Positions 48,563-62,457 of a DNA stretch of 64,000 nucleotides are shown here, in pieces (positions within the stretch are counted from its first letter, which is position 1; the number at the start of each line of letters is the position of its first letter). Source of the DNA: Phalacrocorax aristotelis (Eukaryota; Chordata; Aves; Suliformes; Phalacrocoracidae); assembly GCF_949628215.1 (NCBI RefSeq), contig NC_134279.1, positions 82,827,517 through 82,891,516 on the forward strand, in the 5' to 3' direction. Below the pieces are notes generated by a model, which made no database searches, had not been told where the DNA came from, and worked only from the letters and a program-made list of their open reading frames with translations. The position numbers and the translations under genes are program-made.

Positions 48563-51500
48563 TGCATAACGTTTTCTGTCTCTAAAATGTATCGGTGCAC
48601 CGAATTGTCTTAAGGTTATTTTTTGTAGTTCTGTGTTCCTAAACTGTTCCTGAGTGGTGAAAGCGACCTGCATTCCCAGTTCCGAGATGAGCACAAACTG
48701 TTAAAGCAAAGCCTTAATATGTGTATTGAGCAACAGCCTACCAAGCAGTCTCCGCTGCGGTAAAGCTAATTTGTCCTCATGGGTTTTTGTTTTTGCTTGC
48801 ACAAGATAGTTTTTATTTTTCTGGCTGCCCCAGCTGATGTATGGCTCTGGAGATTAATGTCTGCGGTGGTCTCTCTCTGTCGCTGAGAACAAGCTGGCTT
48901 TGTGTTTTTGGTTTTAACTTTCAGTGTGGGCTTTTAATTAAGATTTCATGCAGCTATAATGTAGAAGGCTGTCTAGTCTAATAACAGAGATAAATCAGAC
49001 GTAAATTCTGCTTGCATGTTCTTGAGCCTAGTGCTTCTTAGTAGGTCCTTCTAACCAGCTAGTAAATACTTGTTTCACGGGCACCTGGCACAAGTAGAAA
49101 CATATTCTAGATATCTTCTGAAATATGATGTTTTAAAAACACTCAAACCTGCTTTTCTTTTTTTATTAGTTAAAAAAAAAAATCCCCTCCCCCAAACTGT
49201 AGCCAGTTCAGGCTAGTAATTCTTCAAAATCAAGAGGTGCTCTGGGGAAAGTAGGAACAACTGTTGATACAGCTCCCACAGGTTCTCGTTATGGACATAT
49301 TCTGCCGGGAGTTGGGGGTGAAACTTTTGTCCGCTAACAGAGATACAAATGAAAAGCAGTAATTCACTTAGTTCCCTGCAGGGCAGCAGGTAACGGGAGG
49401 ATAATCCAGGCTAGCTGTAGCAGGGGGGTTTCTTAAATGTTTTGCAGCAGGGAAGTGCTGGGTTCTGGCTCTGGGTGAGGGGAGGACTGTCCTTCCCCAG
49501 CGGGACGGTCACGTGGATGTGGTCCAGGATCTCCCGCACCAGTGCGGCATCCCAGGACTGCTTTTGCATACTGAATGAAGAAGCTTCAGGTAATCCAGTG
49601 CCTTGGCATTGTGCTTGACTCTTGATTAACTCTGGGTAATTTTAATTGGATTGTGGGTTTACATTGTCACCGCTTGGCTGGGTGGAGGGCCAGCTGGGGC
49701 TGGCAGGGCTTGCTGTGCTTGGGGCAGGCTTTGGCTTGGTTTTCCCAGGTGCTCAGTCTGTGGTGGTGACCCCAGTTCTGGAGCTGGTTCCTTGCTGCTC
49801 TGTCCTACTCCCCCTGCCTTATTGGCAGCGTGGAGCTGAAGAAGTGCTGGGGTACAAAGCGCGGGTGGCAAGTGCCGGCTTTGTGCTTGGAAGTGATGAG
49901 AAGGATGTTCTGAGACGACGTCTGAAGAGTGGTGGTCAGCCGTGATCTAATATCATTGATGTGCAAGTCAGCCTCTTCCAAGCTTTGCGGTTGCTCCGGG
50001 CTCCCTTGATGAATAACTGGTGCTCAGCTTTTTTGTTGGTGCTGGTACCTAACCTATAAATACCATGAAAAAGGCTGTGCCTGAAGCCCCTAAATAGAAG
50101 CAGCGTGATCTCTTTTGCTGCAGTTTGGATGCAGGAATATTATGGTCTAGGAGACAGTTATTTTCTTGTGTTCTTATGCAAAGCCTTAGCCATAAGCTTT
50201 TTTCCTTTAGGGTTTAGACCTTATCTTCCCTGACTCTTGTCTGGCCTGGTTATATGAAAATTTAGGATTTTCTTTGGTGCCATCAAGTGGCAAAACACAG
50301 TATTGTTGCTTGGTTGAGATGATTCTTGGGACAAGCAGAGGCTGCAATTAGGAAACAAGTTACTTTGCTGAAGGGTGCTGTGAGATTAGTTAGGATGTAC
50401 CTTGTGTGGGAAGGGCAGAACGTGGGGATGCCAGGAATAATTTTACCTTGTCAAAGAGTGAGGTAATTGAGGAGCTAATAATTGCCTTCTATTTTCCTCT
50501 CATTCCTGCCCTTCTGATTAACCTCATGTGCTACCTTACACAAGCACTTGTAGTTACATGGCTTACATCGTTTGGTCCTAAGCAGTCTCTGAACTTTTAT
50601 TCTTACATTAATCTTTGAAGAGCCGCTTGGATGTGTTGGTGAGCAGTAAGAAGAGCGAGTAGAGGATGCGCAGTAGCACAGACCGAACCCAGCATTTCTT
50701 TGGCAGCGGTGCTGAGGATGAAGGACGTGACCAAGTGTACTCTGTTTCACCCTGCAAAGGACATCCCAGATTCCGTACCTTTTGCTCTTTCCACTCCATG
50801 AAATTACCTTTACATACAAAAGCACTGCTGGAAAGAGAGTGCCCATTTATCATGCTTCCTCTTCTCTTGCCAAAACCTGCATCGTGTGTTGTTGTGCCGT
50901 GGGCAAGGGAGGGGTGAAGACAGGATTTGCACGGTATACTTGCCACTAGGTAAATTTGGGTTTGTTGCTTCTAATAAAGAAAACCCCTGACCTTTTGTAA
51001 TCCCAGTTTTCTAATTTGAATTTGTGGGCTTGCTGCAAAGCATAGTTTTTGGCTCTTGGGAGGCTTATTAGCCAAATACATGGTTTCAGTGAGGCTTTCT
51101 AGTTGATCCTTCCCCTGTTTCTTATTGCTCTAATGAGCTGAAACGGGTGCATGGATGTTCTGTTGCTGCAGGTCACAACTTAGTAAGTGGAGGTGATGTT
51201 TCAGGCCTTGAATGAATTTTATCAATCACTGGAGTGAAACCTGACAATGCGAAAGGTACGTCGCAAGTGCCCTGCTTTCCCTTGGCAGTGGGACACTGAT
51301 GTTTGGAGCAGCCTCGGGTTGGGGACAGTCCCCTGTACATCACCCTCTGCAGTGCAGACCTCCAGCCTGGCTGATCGCTAAGCGTTCCTGGAGAACAAAT
51401 AACTCATAGGTGCGAACACCAGACTTTATGCCAAATCCTGAGGAGGGTTGCAGGAGAGGGTTTGCAAAAAAGTTAATACTCGGAAAAAGCCTTTCTTTTT

Positions 51501-53017
51501 CTGAAGTCTGAACTGTGGAAGTGGCTGAGCTGTTTTGATAGGTGTAAAATGAGAAACTTCGGAAGGGGAAAGAGAAACCCCTGGAAGCAGATGCCTGATG
51601 CATAAGGTTTCACCCCAATATTATTTATGTATTCTGCAAAATCAGGCAAGAATACAAGGTTGGTCCAGAAGTCTCCCTGAGAGAAGAGCAGCAGGTACTT
51701 CAGGAGAGTATACGTTGGTGTCATGTTCCTTGTTATTCATATATACGCTCTCCTGCTTCAAATGCTTAAGAGATTCAGGATCTTCCTGAGCCGGAGCTAT
51801 TCTGTTTGAGTCAGCGTTTACTACCCATGGAGTGTAAGCAAAGGGCTGTTCAACACAGAACCCTTACTGAAGGGAAGCTCAGCAGCTGCAGGACAAGCAG
51901 GACCATTAGTCCGTTTAGTTGTGCCATCCTTGTGATAAGGATTTCCCTTAGGTGTGCAGTTTTATGGCTGACGAGTGGGACTCTGTGTACTTGGAAGCTG
52001 TAGTCTCCAAACTGGTGGTGGAAAAGCCAGGTAATTACGTCCTGGCCCTTTAGTCCCACCTGGCAGTCTGGGTTCCCTTCCTCCCATGCAGAGAGGGAGG
52101 TTTAAAGGTATGAATGTCAGCACCTGACCGCATCTGGTGGTTTCAGAATAACCTAATTAGCCATAATCCGCTTACTGCTTGAACCACACACCGGCATTGT
52201 GATCCTGTGATGGCATAGGTCTGATATTCACCTTGCCTACAAGTTTCCCTCTGCTAAACCCGTGCCTTTGTGCATCCATCCGCGACAGCAGTTGTGGGCG
52301 TGCTGGCTTGGGCACGTTGGCAGGTTTGGAGCAGCGCGGTGCTGCCTGGAGCAGGATGGGAGGGTGCAGAGTATGTATGACGAGGCACTGGCCTTTGGCT
52401 GTTTATGCTTATCACGCTTCCTGAGGAGTGTTTGTTAAGACTCTGTCAACTGCTAAATAGGATTTTTGGACAAGTGACATTTTCCCTGACGCAGAAATGC
52501 CTGCTTTCTGCCAGAGCACTTGTTTTTTTGAGTCCAGAAAGCATTTGAAAGACAGCGTGCCTTAGACGTCCTTGGTTTCCAGGCAAAACCCATGACTGCT
52601 CTGCCTTACGTCCCTTGGGGCTGGGCTTGTGTGCTGGGCTGCGCTCCGTGCTAGCTTCCCTGCCAGCGTGGATGCTGTGATACAGCCCAAGAGCGTCAGA
52701 CCTTTTGAGGAGTCTGTAATAACGAAGTTCTGTGTCCTTCAGCCACACTGAGACTGAGGCTTGCTTCTTATACCTGTAACTTGCAAGCAACGTGTTTCAG
52801 AGGCAGTGATTGAGCCAGCTGAAAGCAAGCTGCTGTTCCTGCTAGAGTTTGCATGTGTTGCAGATGTCTGGCTAGAGGGGAAGGCTGGATGGGCAGGGAC
52901 CTGTAAACTCTTAAACCACCACATTTTGAAAATTCAAACCTGTAATCTGGCCATCGCTTTACATAGCCCTGAATTGAACGGGATGAGTTTATACGGCAGC
53001 TGAAACAAAAGGATGCT

Positions 53018-53235
53018 TTGCCGCTGAGCGGAGAGGCCGAGGAGCGACGCAGAGGAGCGATGCAGAGCGTGGGCGTCTGCTTCGCTGCCCAAGTCGGTCG
53101 GGTCCTTTGCCCGGGAGCTGCGGCGTGTTCCTGTGCTGCCATCTGGAGTGTGCAGGGCGTGTGTCCGGCCTCGCTCGCAGCCTGGACGCTGCCCGCTTGC
53201 ACACCCGTCTGCTGCTGCCCGGGGCCCTGAAAGCG
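53018..53235. promoter_or_regulatory. Intragenic CpG island
   Basis: About 23 CpGs in 218 bp, with GC content well above the surrounding intron. Contexts include GCCGAGGAGCGACGC, CAAGTCGGTCGGG and CTCGCTCGCAGCC. No repeat family was recognised and no coding start with a good donor is evident. Confidence 0.5.
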
Positions 53236-54663
53236 ATGCCTTCTGGTGGTAAATGTTCCTGAGCTGCAGCAAAGGGTTTGAGATCTCAGGCACTGTTCTT
53301 AGGGAAAAGGAAAGCTGCTTCTGGTGGCTGGAAATATAGTTAGGAAGTGCAAAATAGATTGCATCGTAAAGCTGTTGTGAAAAATGACTCATTTATTCCT
53401 CTTCAAAAATTTCTGTAATACTTGCAGTCGTGTATCTCAAACAGCTCCTTAGCTTTAGGGAGCGGATCCGATCCTACAGTAAGTGCTGTTGCTGAGGCTC
53501 TGGGGATTAGGGCGTGCAGATGTGTGTGTTCGCGTCTCACAGAATAGGGGAAGAACTCGCAGGCAGCAGATGCCGTGCCTCTGTGCAGAGATGGGTACCA
53601 GATCTGGGTTCCTTCTATCTCTTGGTGTTGTATCTGTTGGTGTAACTCCTCGGCTACCTTGTTTTCCCCCTTCTTTCAGCCTTTTTTCTAGGCAGAAATA
53701 AATTTCTGATATTGATATGTTTAAACTGCTAAATCTATTGTTTCAACTAGACGTAAAAGCCCTTAACCTGCCAGACCTGTCCCTCGCCTCCTCTCGAAGC
53801 TAGTGGAGTGCTGTGCTGCGACTAAGCCCAGCCTGCGCCTTCAGACAGCCAGGCTGCGATATAAATGGTCAGTATTATCAACCGTTGACAGATTAATTGC
53901 TTTCTTGGCTTAAAAAGTAGTTGCTTGGGTTTAATTGGAGTATATGACCTTTAAATGGGAAATGCTGTATCTCGAAGCTTAGGTTTGGCTTTCTTCAGCA
54001 GCACGTTCTGGATTGCTTTACCTGCAAATGGATGAGAAGGAAAAGGAGATTTTCTTGATAGTTCAAGAAACAGATATTGGCGTGCTCCCTTCATCACATC
54101 AACTGTGCTTTCAGATGGGGATCTGTAATGTTTGTCTTGGGTAGCGCTGCGTTTTGCTTGGCTACTGCTTTGGTTATCTGTTACTTTTGGATATCTGCAG
54201 GGAGCTCAGAAAGACCTAAAATTGCAGCTCTTCCACCTTTGCCTGCACAAGTGAGGTCAAATAGGGTTTTTCCCCCCCCTTCTGTAGCTTTCCTGCTGCT
54301 GTTTTGGGACTGTTGTTGGTGGGTTTTTCCTCCCTGGTGAGATTGCTTTCTTGCTGTACTCTATTTGCTTCCCATCCTCCCTAGCTTGACGTTGCCAAAC
54401 TCACTGCTTTGGTTGCCTGTCAGGTTCTTGCAGCACCACCAAGAAGGCTCTGGTGCCACGGGAAAGCCTTGTCATCATCCAGATACTGATGTTTTGTATT
54501 CATTTGTAAATCATCTTCCTTTCAGCTCTTTACCCTGAAGCGTGTAGAAGCACAAAGTGTAATAAGAACTGGAAGGTTGCTTTCAGGATAACCCCCCCAA
54601 TGCCGTGAAGTAGGTCTTTCAAAAGACCTCACAGTTTATTTGTGGGTACTTAGTGCTCATGAG

Positions 54664-54801
54664 TTGTGTCTGGAGACATTCACCCCCCGCCTGGACGCGG
54701 CCCTGTGCCCCTGCTCTGGGGGTGCCTGCTCACGCAGCGGTGGGACGGGATGAGCTCCAGAGGGCCCTTCCAACCCCCACCAGTCTGTGGTTCTGTGTGC
54801 C
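54664..54801 (+). mobile_element. CR1 3'-end fragment, plus strand
   Basis: A ~138-bp terminal CR1 piece of another subfamily: CGCCTGGACGCGGCCCTGTG, then CTGCTCTGGGGGTGCCTGCT, then GATGAGCTCCAGAGGGCCC, then TTCCAACCCCCACCAGTCTG with a GGTTCTGTG tail. Confidence 0.8.
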
Positions 54802-55585
54802 ACATCCTAAGATGGGTCATACAGCCTGGGATCTGCTTAGGCCCATCACCTTGTATTCCCTTCCCTCCCTTGCTTAGGGGGTGGCCTTGCTATATAATGT
54901 AGCATCCTATGAGCAGCCCCTGAGTTAGCAGAGCTACCTAGGTCTGCCCAGATCCTCCAGTAGTAACCTCCCAAAGAAAACAGGAAGGCTTTCAAATGAC
55001 AAGAAGATGAAGGGGGGGGAAAAAAAAGCCAAGCTTAATTAGAGTAAAAACTGGGATAACTACTTTAAATATATTAAAGCAACTAAGAAGAAATCAATGA
55101 AGCTGGATGAAGTAAAGTCCACAAGCACTGACTCATAAGATATAGAAGGCAGCAGTAAAGCCTAATCAAGACCTTTTTATTTCTGTGTAGTGTGGCAGCA
55201 AATGCTGCCCGGTCCCTGGGAAGCCCTCTCCATCCCCCCGGTGCCTGGCTGCTCCTTGCTGCAGGTATCCACTGCTGATCTGCCTTGCCAGGCTGCTGAA
55301 CGGGCTGGCTTAGTAAAGCAGTGCAAAGGTCTGCTCTATTAAGGGCAGAAAATATGATGAATAGCGGTTGTATTCTTCCTTAAAAAATGATCATGCTTGG
55401 GACCTAGGGACTCTGACTGGGTACTGGCAAGTGTCTTGTGTCCTGGTTCTTAGCTTGTGCCTGCAGAGCTGTGGCAGCCGGAGTGATCCAGCCCCTGCCA
55501 ACAGAAGTCACCTTCTCCTTGCTCCTCTTTGAGTGAACAACGTCCTGGTGGTAATAACCCCTTTTGTGTCCTTATTTCCATTTAG

Positions 55586-55658
55586 ATGGTAAAAAAATAT
55601 GCTTGCCCAAAGTGTGGCTTAGTATTTAAGAGATTCCTATCAGCACTGTTGCTATCTG
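55586..55658 (+). other. Exon-like segment with half zinc-finger motif (doubtful)
   Basis: A 73-nt stretch lies between TTTCCATTTAG and G|GTATGTT. It opens with ATG and reads MVKKYACPKCGLVFKRFLSA. The C-x2-C and Phe spacing resembles the first half of a C2H2 finger, but no histidine pair follows. Probably chance. Confidence 0.15.
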
Positions 55659-58600
55659 GTATGTTAAAACAGTGCTTTTAAGGTTCTCCTAAGGAGAAGC
55701 TTGGAAATTCTTTTTTTTTTTTTTTAAATAAATACATTAACAAATACGGAGTGAAATCTCTCTGGTGGGAGTTATTTGTTGCCTTGGTGTTTGGGTGCTT
55801 GCTGCAGTGTCTGCCTCTGGATGCTGAGCATCCACAGCTGCCTGGACATTGATCAGATCCCGTTATCCACAAGTCGTGAACATCGGAGGGGAAAAACAGC
55901 CTTACAGCCTCTTTATGTCAGGGTCAAGTGCTGCTTAAGGCTTGCTGTGCTTTGAAACGACTTCGCTCTTTGTGAATGAAAGTATATTTAAGCTGAAACG
56001 TGTGCTTAGCTCAATTTGAAGCCTAAACAAGCACATACTTCACTTCTTGCTGTGAGTTTTGTAAAGCAAATTCAGAACAAATGTTATTGCTCTCCAAGCC
56101 AACGGAGACAGCTTATTTCTGTGCGTGACTGAGAGCTCCCTTCTCTGGTAGCTATGCAGGATTGCTGCCATAGCTTTTTGACCTCCTTGCTGTTCACTTG
56201 CTAATAAAATAATTTTTTCACTTATTTGCAATGTCCAAACAAGTTTGGTATATGCTGTCGGGGCATTGGCACTTCTCAAAACAACGGGATGAACAGATAG
56301 CTCGTCACAAGACTGACTGTACTGTCTTGCTTAGATGTTTGCATCTAAATATTAAGTAATTTTCCTATTTTTTCCTGTGCTACCATGATGTTATTGTAGG
56401 AATTCAAGTAATGAAGAATTGTGTCCTTAAACAACGTGCTGTAAAGCAGCAGCGCTGGTTGATTTTTCTCCCCCAAACTCTGTTAAAGTTATAAATTGTC
56501 TTTATAAGTAATGGACCGGTTTGTTGCCAGTTAAGAAAAAGCCCAACCTTTAGTTCACTGAAATGAATTGTAATGAGGGAGGTTATGGGGAAATGTCGGC
56601 TTGGCTTGAGCGGAGGAGGAGGAGGGTGTGAACGTGGCTCCTCTCTGCAGTGACAATTGCCATCAGATGGCGATGGGTGGTGGTGGATGAACGCGTTCGG
56701 CTCCTGAGCAGCAACTGCAGTTGGGAGCACGCGAGGGAACTGCCCCGCTGTGGAGAACAATTGCTGGCAAATGGCTCCTGCAAACGGGGGGAAGAAGAAA
56801 CTCTTTGAACAGCTTGAGCGTAGGGTTTTCTTGTGCTGTTGCAGGGGTGTGTGTGGCCTGGTCCATCTCTGGGGTCACCTCCCTGTCACTCTTCTAGTGC
56901 AGCTCAGTCTCGCACAAGGGCGCTTGCACCTTTACCTGCACGGATGGCAGCTGAAACGGGTTGTCTTTTAATTGGTGACTCCTCACAGACAGCTTGTGCT
57001 CTTTATAAACGCACCATTTCTAGGAAGTAAGTACTAGGACATCTTGTCTGTGTGTTACAGTGGGCTTTCCCCTATTCTGGTGCTGCTTGCTTTATTGCTT
57101 GGAGGCTCTTTAATTTGGGAGCTGGAAGTAGAACAAGGGATAATGGAGATGATGAGATTACAGGGGAGAAAGAAATTTTTTTTTTTTTATGGGAGGTGTT
57201 GGAGGCTGGCAGAAGCGGTATGGGATACACTACTTGTTTGCCATCCTCTCCTGTCAAGGGGCTTGCGCAGCTCAAGCGTGCAATACTTGCCACGGCCGAC
57301 GGATGCAGCAGCTTGTGCTGCTCCAACATCGTGCTCCAAGTCTTTGTGCTCAATGCTGGCATGTTTCTGCCTTGCTTTGGAGGCTGGAACTGACTGCTGA
57401 ATGTGTGTGCTTCTGAGGTGGGCAGGAGGAGACCTGGCCTGGATCACGGCCTGAAATTTTTGGTGATTTACTGGGGTGAAGTTAAAGCTTCCTTGGCTTC
57501 ACCTTCCTCCTGGGGAAAGGCCTGATGGCTGGAAGCACTCTGGTTTCTGAAGAAGCCACGGCTGGTTGTGTGGCCATAGGCATTGCACTTGAATTCTTCC
57601 TTGCTTGTGTTTGCCGGGGTGTAAAATAGGCACGATGCTTCCTCTCAGAGGGAAATTGAGACAGATTGCTGTTTGTAAGGTATTTGGGTAGCTTCCGATA
57701 AGAAACGTTTAACCGTTGGTTTAGGTTCTTATTTTAACATAGACATGATCCAAGAAGTATTCTGCTGATCCCAGAGATACCCTTTGAGATACCTACCCTT
57801 TGTAAGGTTATACTTCCAGGAATGCTACAGAACACCCGCTCTGGATGCACCTTTGCAAGCGGGACCCAAAGCTTACAGGCTGCCGGCCTCATTTGCAGCA
57901 CAGCGAGGTCTCGCGAAACGGTGAGCTGAGCTTATACAACCAGGAGGTGATATGCTGTTTCCAAATTGCTTTTGGTTAACTCTGCTGTTCAGGTTTCAGT
58001 TGTCTGAGCAAACTTTCCTCTAGCTGATTCTGTGTCTGGCTTCAGCTCTTACGAAACCCGCTGCAGTTGGAGTCTGGATCAGCGTGAAATACTTGGCTTC
58101 AGCCTCTCTGCATGCAGAGTTCAACTCGAGGCCTTCCAGATAATGAAGCTGGCCTTGCTTTTAGCTGCCTGCATGCTGAAAAGCGTATTACGCATTGTTC
58201 GAGAGTTGCTGCGCTTTGGGGAAGCTAAACCTCAGTGCAGTTCAGCCATCGCAACACAGGGTGGCGGTGCCACTTAAAGGTCTGCTGGCCCAGAGGCTGG
58301 CATAATCTCGCTTTTTAGTTTGCTGCCTGTCAGGGCTGTGTCCCTTTGGTGGCTCTGAATTACCTTACGCTCTGTGTGTGTGTCTGCTTCCTCCAAAGCT
58401 CCCCCCGCTCTGCTCAGCGAGCCGCAACCTACTGAGCTGGTGTTTGTGCAAGAGCTGGTGAGAAAGCTGGAATGCTAGCAGTCATCCCGTGGGCTAGCGA
58501 GCCCCCGAATTTCTGGCAATGGTTAAATCACCCCCGTAGCTGGCACATGTGACTTCACCTTCTCAGTCTTTTAATCCCTGGTTTTGATCATCTTCTTGAG

Positions 58601-61380
58601 TGAAATCCGCTCTGCGGATCCTGCCAGCTGACCGCTGGCTTGGTGAGGACTCTTGCTGACTATGCAGTGTGCGTGGGGGGCTTGTTTTAGCCAAGCTCTG
58701 CCCCAAGAGCAGTCTTATTTCCCAAATATCCGAGTGTCCCCTTCTCCCTCTGGTTTTCCCGTTGTTTCGAGTTTGTCTCTGTAACCCAGAGCTATCGTGA
58801 CCCCTAAAATATATTGCCCTAAAGCCTTTTTTAGGGATCACACAAGTCCAGGAGCAAAATGTTGCTTGGTGTCTCTTCTTAGAGACCTAAGGAGGGCATT
58901 TGGGCACGTGTGGACCATCTTTGTTGCTCGCTTGGCTTTGGTAAGGTCAGTTTTGGTGTCGGCAGAGGCCTCTTCCTTCCAGTTCTTGGGCCGGTGCTGC
59001 TGTTCTGTTTAGTGTCTGGTGCATTAAGCTCTTATCAGCACATCTTGCATGGGATTTGTTTTCTTTATGCTGTTTTTTAATAAACAGTCACCTGAAAGAG
59101 ATCTTAGAGCATGCTCCCGCATTACTGCTTCACCCCTTCCTACGCTGCTGACCCTGTGGCCTTTTTCTGGGGGTCCTCTGCAGCTTGGGTGTCAGTTGAC
59201 TTGCAGGTCTCTGCTTGGGACTAAGCAGCCTCCTCTGCTGTACAAACATCCCATATGCTGCAGCTCTGTCCCGAAGGAAAGCGTGGCAGGGGAACAGCTC
59301 TCGCAGCCCAGCTCTTCCAGGCTCGGAGGACTGGCCTGACTAGGCTGAGTCTGAGTCATTTATTAGTCTGTGACCAGACAAGCAGGAGGAGTGCCTGCAC
59401 GATCTCTCAGGCAAGGTTGAATCTATCTCATTTTGAAAGGCAAGCCAGTCCACGAAAATCAACACTGCAAGAGTAGCTGACAAAACTGCCTCCCACTGCT
59501 TTTTTTTCCTTCTTTCTTTTTTTTTTTTTTTGGGGGGGGTCACTTGAAGTAATCCCTCTGGAAATCTTTATATAGGGTAGGTGGGGAGTCTGGATAACTG
59601 ACCTCCCCTTATAAAGCTGAATAGCAAATGAACAGGATGTCTGATGCCAAGAAAAAATATGTTATAGGATGGTGTCTGTGCAGCATTTAGGAGGCTGGGA
59701 TTTTTATTTTTTTCTCTTCTTTAACTGAATTATAACATGCTTCTAGGCAAGCTACTTGGTACTGTGCCTCTGTTATCCAGCTCTGTGTAGCTCTTCCTTG
59801 TGTTGGAATTGCAAAGCCCTTGGGTAAATAAGGTCAAATAAGTGTATGGAATACTGAAGGTGAAGACATGCTTTCAATCTTCAGCTTCCTGTTAAAGAAA
59901 TGCTTATCAGTGGCATGATAGAAATGCACTTCTGAGTGTCTGAACGTCTTCTGATGTTTTGTTGTACTAGCCTGTTACAGCTGAGGCATGAATAAATGAA
60001 CTATATGCCAGAATAAGCAAAACTGCATCTCCTCACTCCTTGTTGCTGCTCCTTCCAAGTGTTTAAAGGCGGTAATGTTAGCTCCTTCCTCCTGAGCTGG
60101 AGGAGGGATGATCTGCCTAGACCCAGGGACCATAGTTGTACGTGTGAAGTTCCTGGTGTCCCAAATGTGCGACAGGCCTCGTGGTTATCTCCCTACCATC
60201 ACAGGAGGTGGGCCAAGAGAGATGAGAGATGCCAGCATCGGTTCTGTTGCCATCCCATTACCTCCGCTCAGGTGGTGCCTCTTTTATTGTCCTTGCTGCA
60301 AGGTATTATAGTAGTAGAGATAATGTCCTTCTCCTGTGTTCCCAAAGCGCTCCCTAAGCTAAAAGTGGTCATGATGCCTCTGGAGCATGTGAGAAACAAG
60401 ACTTGGTTGACTCAAGTGGGAGTGGAATTACTTGAGTTGTGCTTTAAGCAAAGATTAAAACAGTGCTTTCATCTGCGGAGGTCTTGGAACCTTCTGAAAT
60501 CTGCCATGTTTGGGAAGATGATGATGGGGCTTGAGAGCAGGACCCCGTTGTGAGAGGTGCTACAAGGTGAAGGGGTCTGGGTGCTGCTGGATCCTGATAA
60601 TATCCTGTCTCTAGAAGTTGACTAGCTAACAGTCCAGAAAGTGGTCATTCTTAAATAGCAAAATGGAGGAGGATGTTTGACTTGCAAAAAGAAAACCCAG
60701 AAGCAAGCTAGAAAATGTCCATCAGTGCTCTCTGCAGGTATTGCAGGTTGTGGGGTTGCTGCTGTTATTAAATAAGCGTTAGCAGGGTGTAACTGTACCC
60801 TGAAAAATGAGGAATTACCTGAACTATTTAATCTTAATTTCTGGTGACTGCAATTATTAACAGTGGTGTCCTCTTGTAGTAGAAACTAGCATTTTGTAGA
60901 TGTAAGTGTTAGGGAGGTGTTGGGCATGGATAATGTGACTCCTGTAATTCGGGGTATTGCTGCCTGGGGGGCTTTCCTGGCATTTATGGAAAAAAGGAAT
61001 AAAACATTCAATTTGGTTCACCCAATTATTCTTCTTTCCCCTTGGAATGGTTCTAACTAGACCTTTAGAGGTAGCTTTCTTTTCATGTTGCATTAAAATT
61101 TCATATAATTTGTCAAGATATAGCCATTACAATGCCAGACTGATTAGAAACACTTTCTATTTCAGTATTACTCTGAAGTAATATTTTACTCTCTCTCTTT
61201 GACAATATTTCTGCTTGGATGAGAATATCTGGAAGAATCTCTCTGTTAAATTGTGATCTGTTTCATCATCAGCTTAACAATTTGCTGAGCCCCTTTGAAT
61301 ACTGAAATGCTTTTCTTTAGGGGTTCTTTGGAGGTGGGGAGGGAAAGAAAAGCCTGGTGTCAGTTGGTGAAAATATTCAC

Positions 61381-62186
61381 AGAATCGTGGAATACTTGGG
61401 GCTGGCAAGGACCTCTGGAGATTGTCTAGTCCCGCTTCCCTGTTCAAGGGGGAGTCACCTAGGGCAGGTTGCTCAGGACCGTGTCCCACGTGGTTTTGGG
61501 AATCTTTAGGGATGGAGACTCTGCAACCTCTTTGGGCAACCCATTCCAGTGTTTGATCACCCTCACAGTAAAAATGGTTGGGTTTTTAAAACTTATTTTT
61601 CTTATTCCCCTTACATTTAATGGAATTTTGTGTTGCCTCTTGTCCTGGCAGTGGGTACCAAGAAGAATCTGGCTTTGTCGTCTTTACCCTCCCAATTCCT
61701 GTCAGATATTTATAGTCATTGATAAAGATCCCCCCCACCCCCCGTCTCTTCTCCAGCCTGGACAGTCCCAGCTCTCTCAGCCTTTCCTTGCACGAGGTAT
61801 GCTCCAATCGCTTTATGATGTTAGTGGCCCTTCACTGGACACTTGCCAGTAGCTTCATATCTCTCTTGTACTGGGGAGCCCGGAGCAGTCCCCAGCTCTC
61901 CAGCTGCCTCACCAGGGCTGAGCAGAGGGGAGGGATCACCTCCCCTGACCTGCTGGCTAACGCTTTTCCTAACGCAGCCTTAGAAGTCTGTTGGCCACCT
62001 TTGCTGCAAGGGCAAACTGCTGGCTCATGGTCAACTTGGTGTCCAGCAGGACCCCTAGGTCTTTTTCTGCTGAGCTGCTTTCTAGATGGTCAGCCCCAGA
62101 GGTGGTGGTGCCTGCGGCTGGCTGTTCCTCCCCAGGGGCAGGACCTGGCATTTGTTGACCTTCATGAGATTCCTCTTGGGCCATTT
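61381..62186 (-). mobile_element. CR1 LINE, minus strand, 3' part of an interrupted copy
   Basis: Plus-strand reading starts AGAATCGTGGAATACTTGGGG, the antisense CR1 3' end. It continues through GGCAACCCATTCCAGTGTTTGA, the CAGCCTGGACAGTCCCAGCT segment, and a minus-strand coding trace AEKDLGVLLDTKLTMSQQF (about 62030-62090) of the ORF2 C-terminal side. The copy is cut at about 62186 by a second CR1 and resumes at 62458. Confidence 0.9.
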
Positions 62187-62457
62187 ACTAGTCACCAGTG
62201 ACAGGACGAGAGGGAACGGCCTCAAGCTGCGTCAGGGGAGGTTTAGGTTGGAGATGAGGGAAAATGCCTTCCCTGCCAGAGCGGTCAGGCCCTGGCACAG
62301 GCTGCCCAGAGAGGTGGGGGAGTCACCGTCCCTGGGGGGGTTCAAACAGCGTGCGGACGTGGCACTTGGGGCCATGGTTTAGGAGGCCTGGGGGTGCTGG
62401 GTTGATGGTTGGCCTTGATGATCCCAGAGGTCTCTTCCAACCCTAATGATTCTATGA
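62187..62457 (+). mobile_element. CR1 LINE nested inside the minus-strand CR1
   Basis: A short plus-oriented CR1 3' end: AGTGACAGGACGAGAGG, TTTAGGTTGGAGATGAGG, CTGGCACAGGCTGCCCAGAG, CCTTGATGATCCCAGAGGTC, then TTCCAACCCTAATGATTCTATGA. The host element's sequence ...CTTGGGCCATTT is broken at its left end and continues as CTTCTCCAGCCTGCCC at its right end. Confidence 0.88.
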
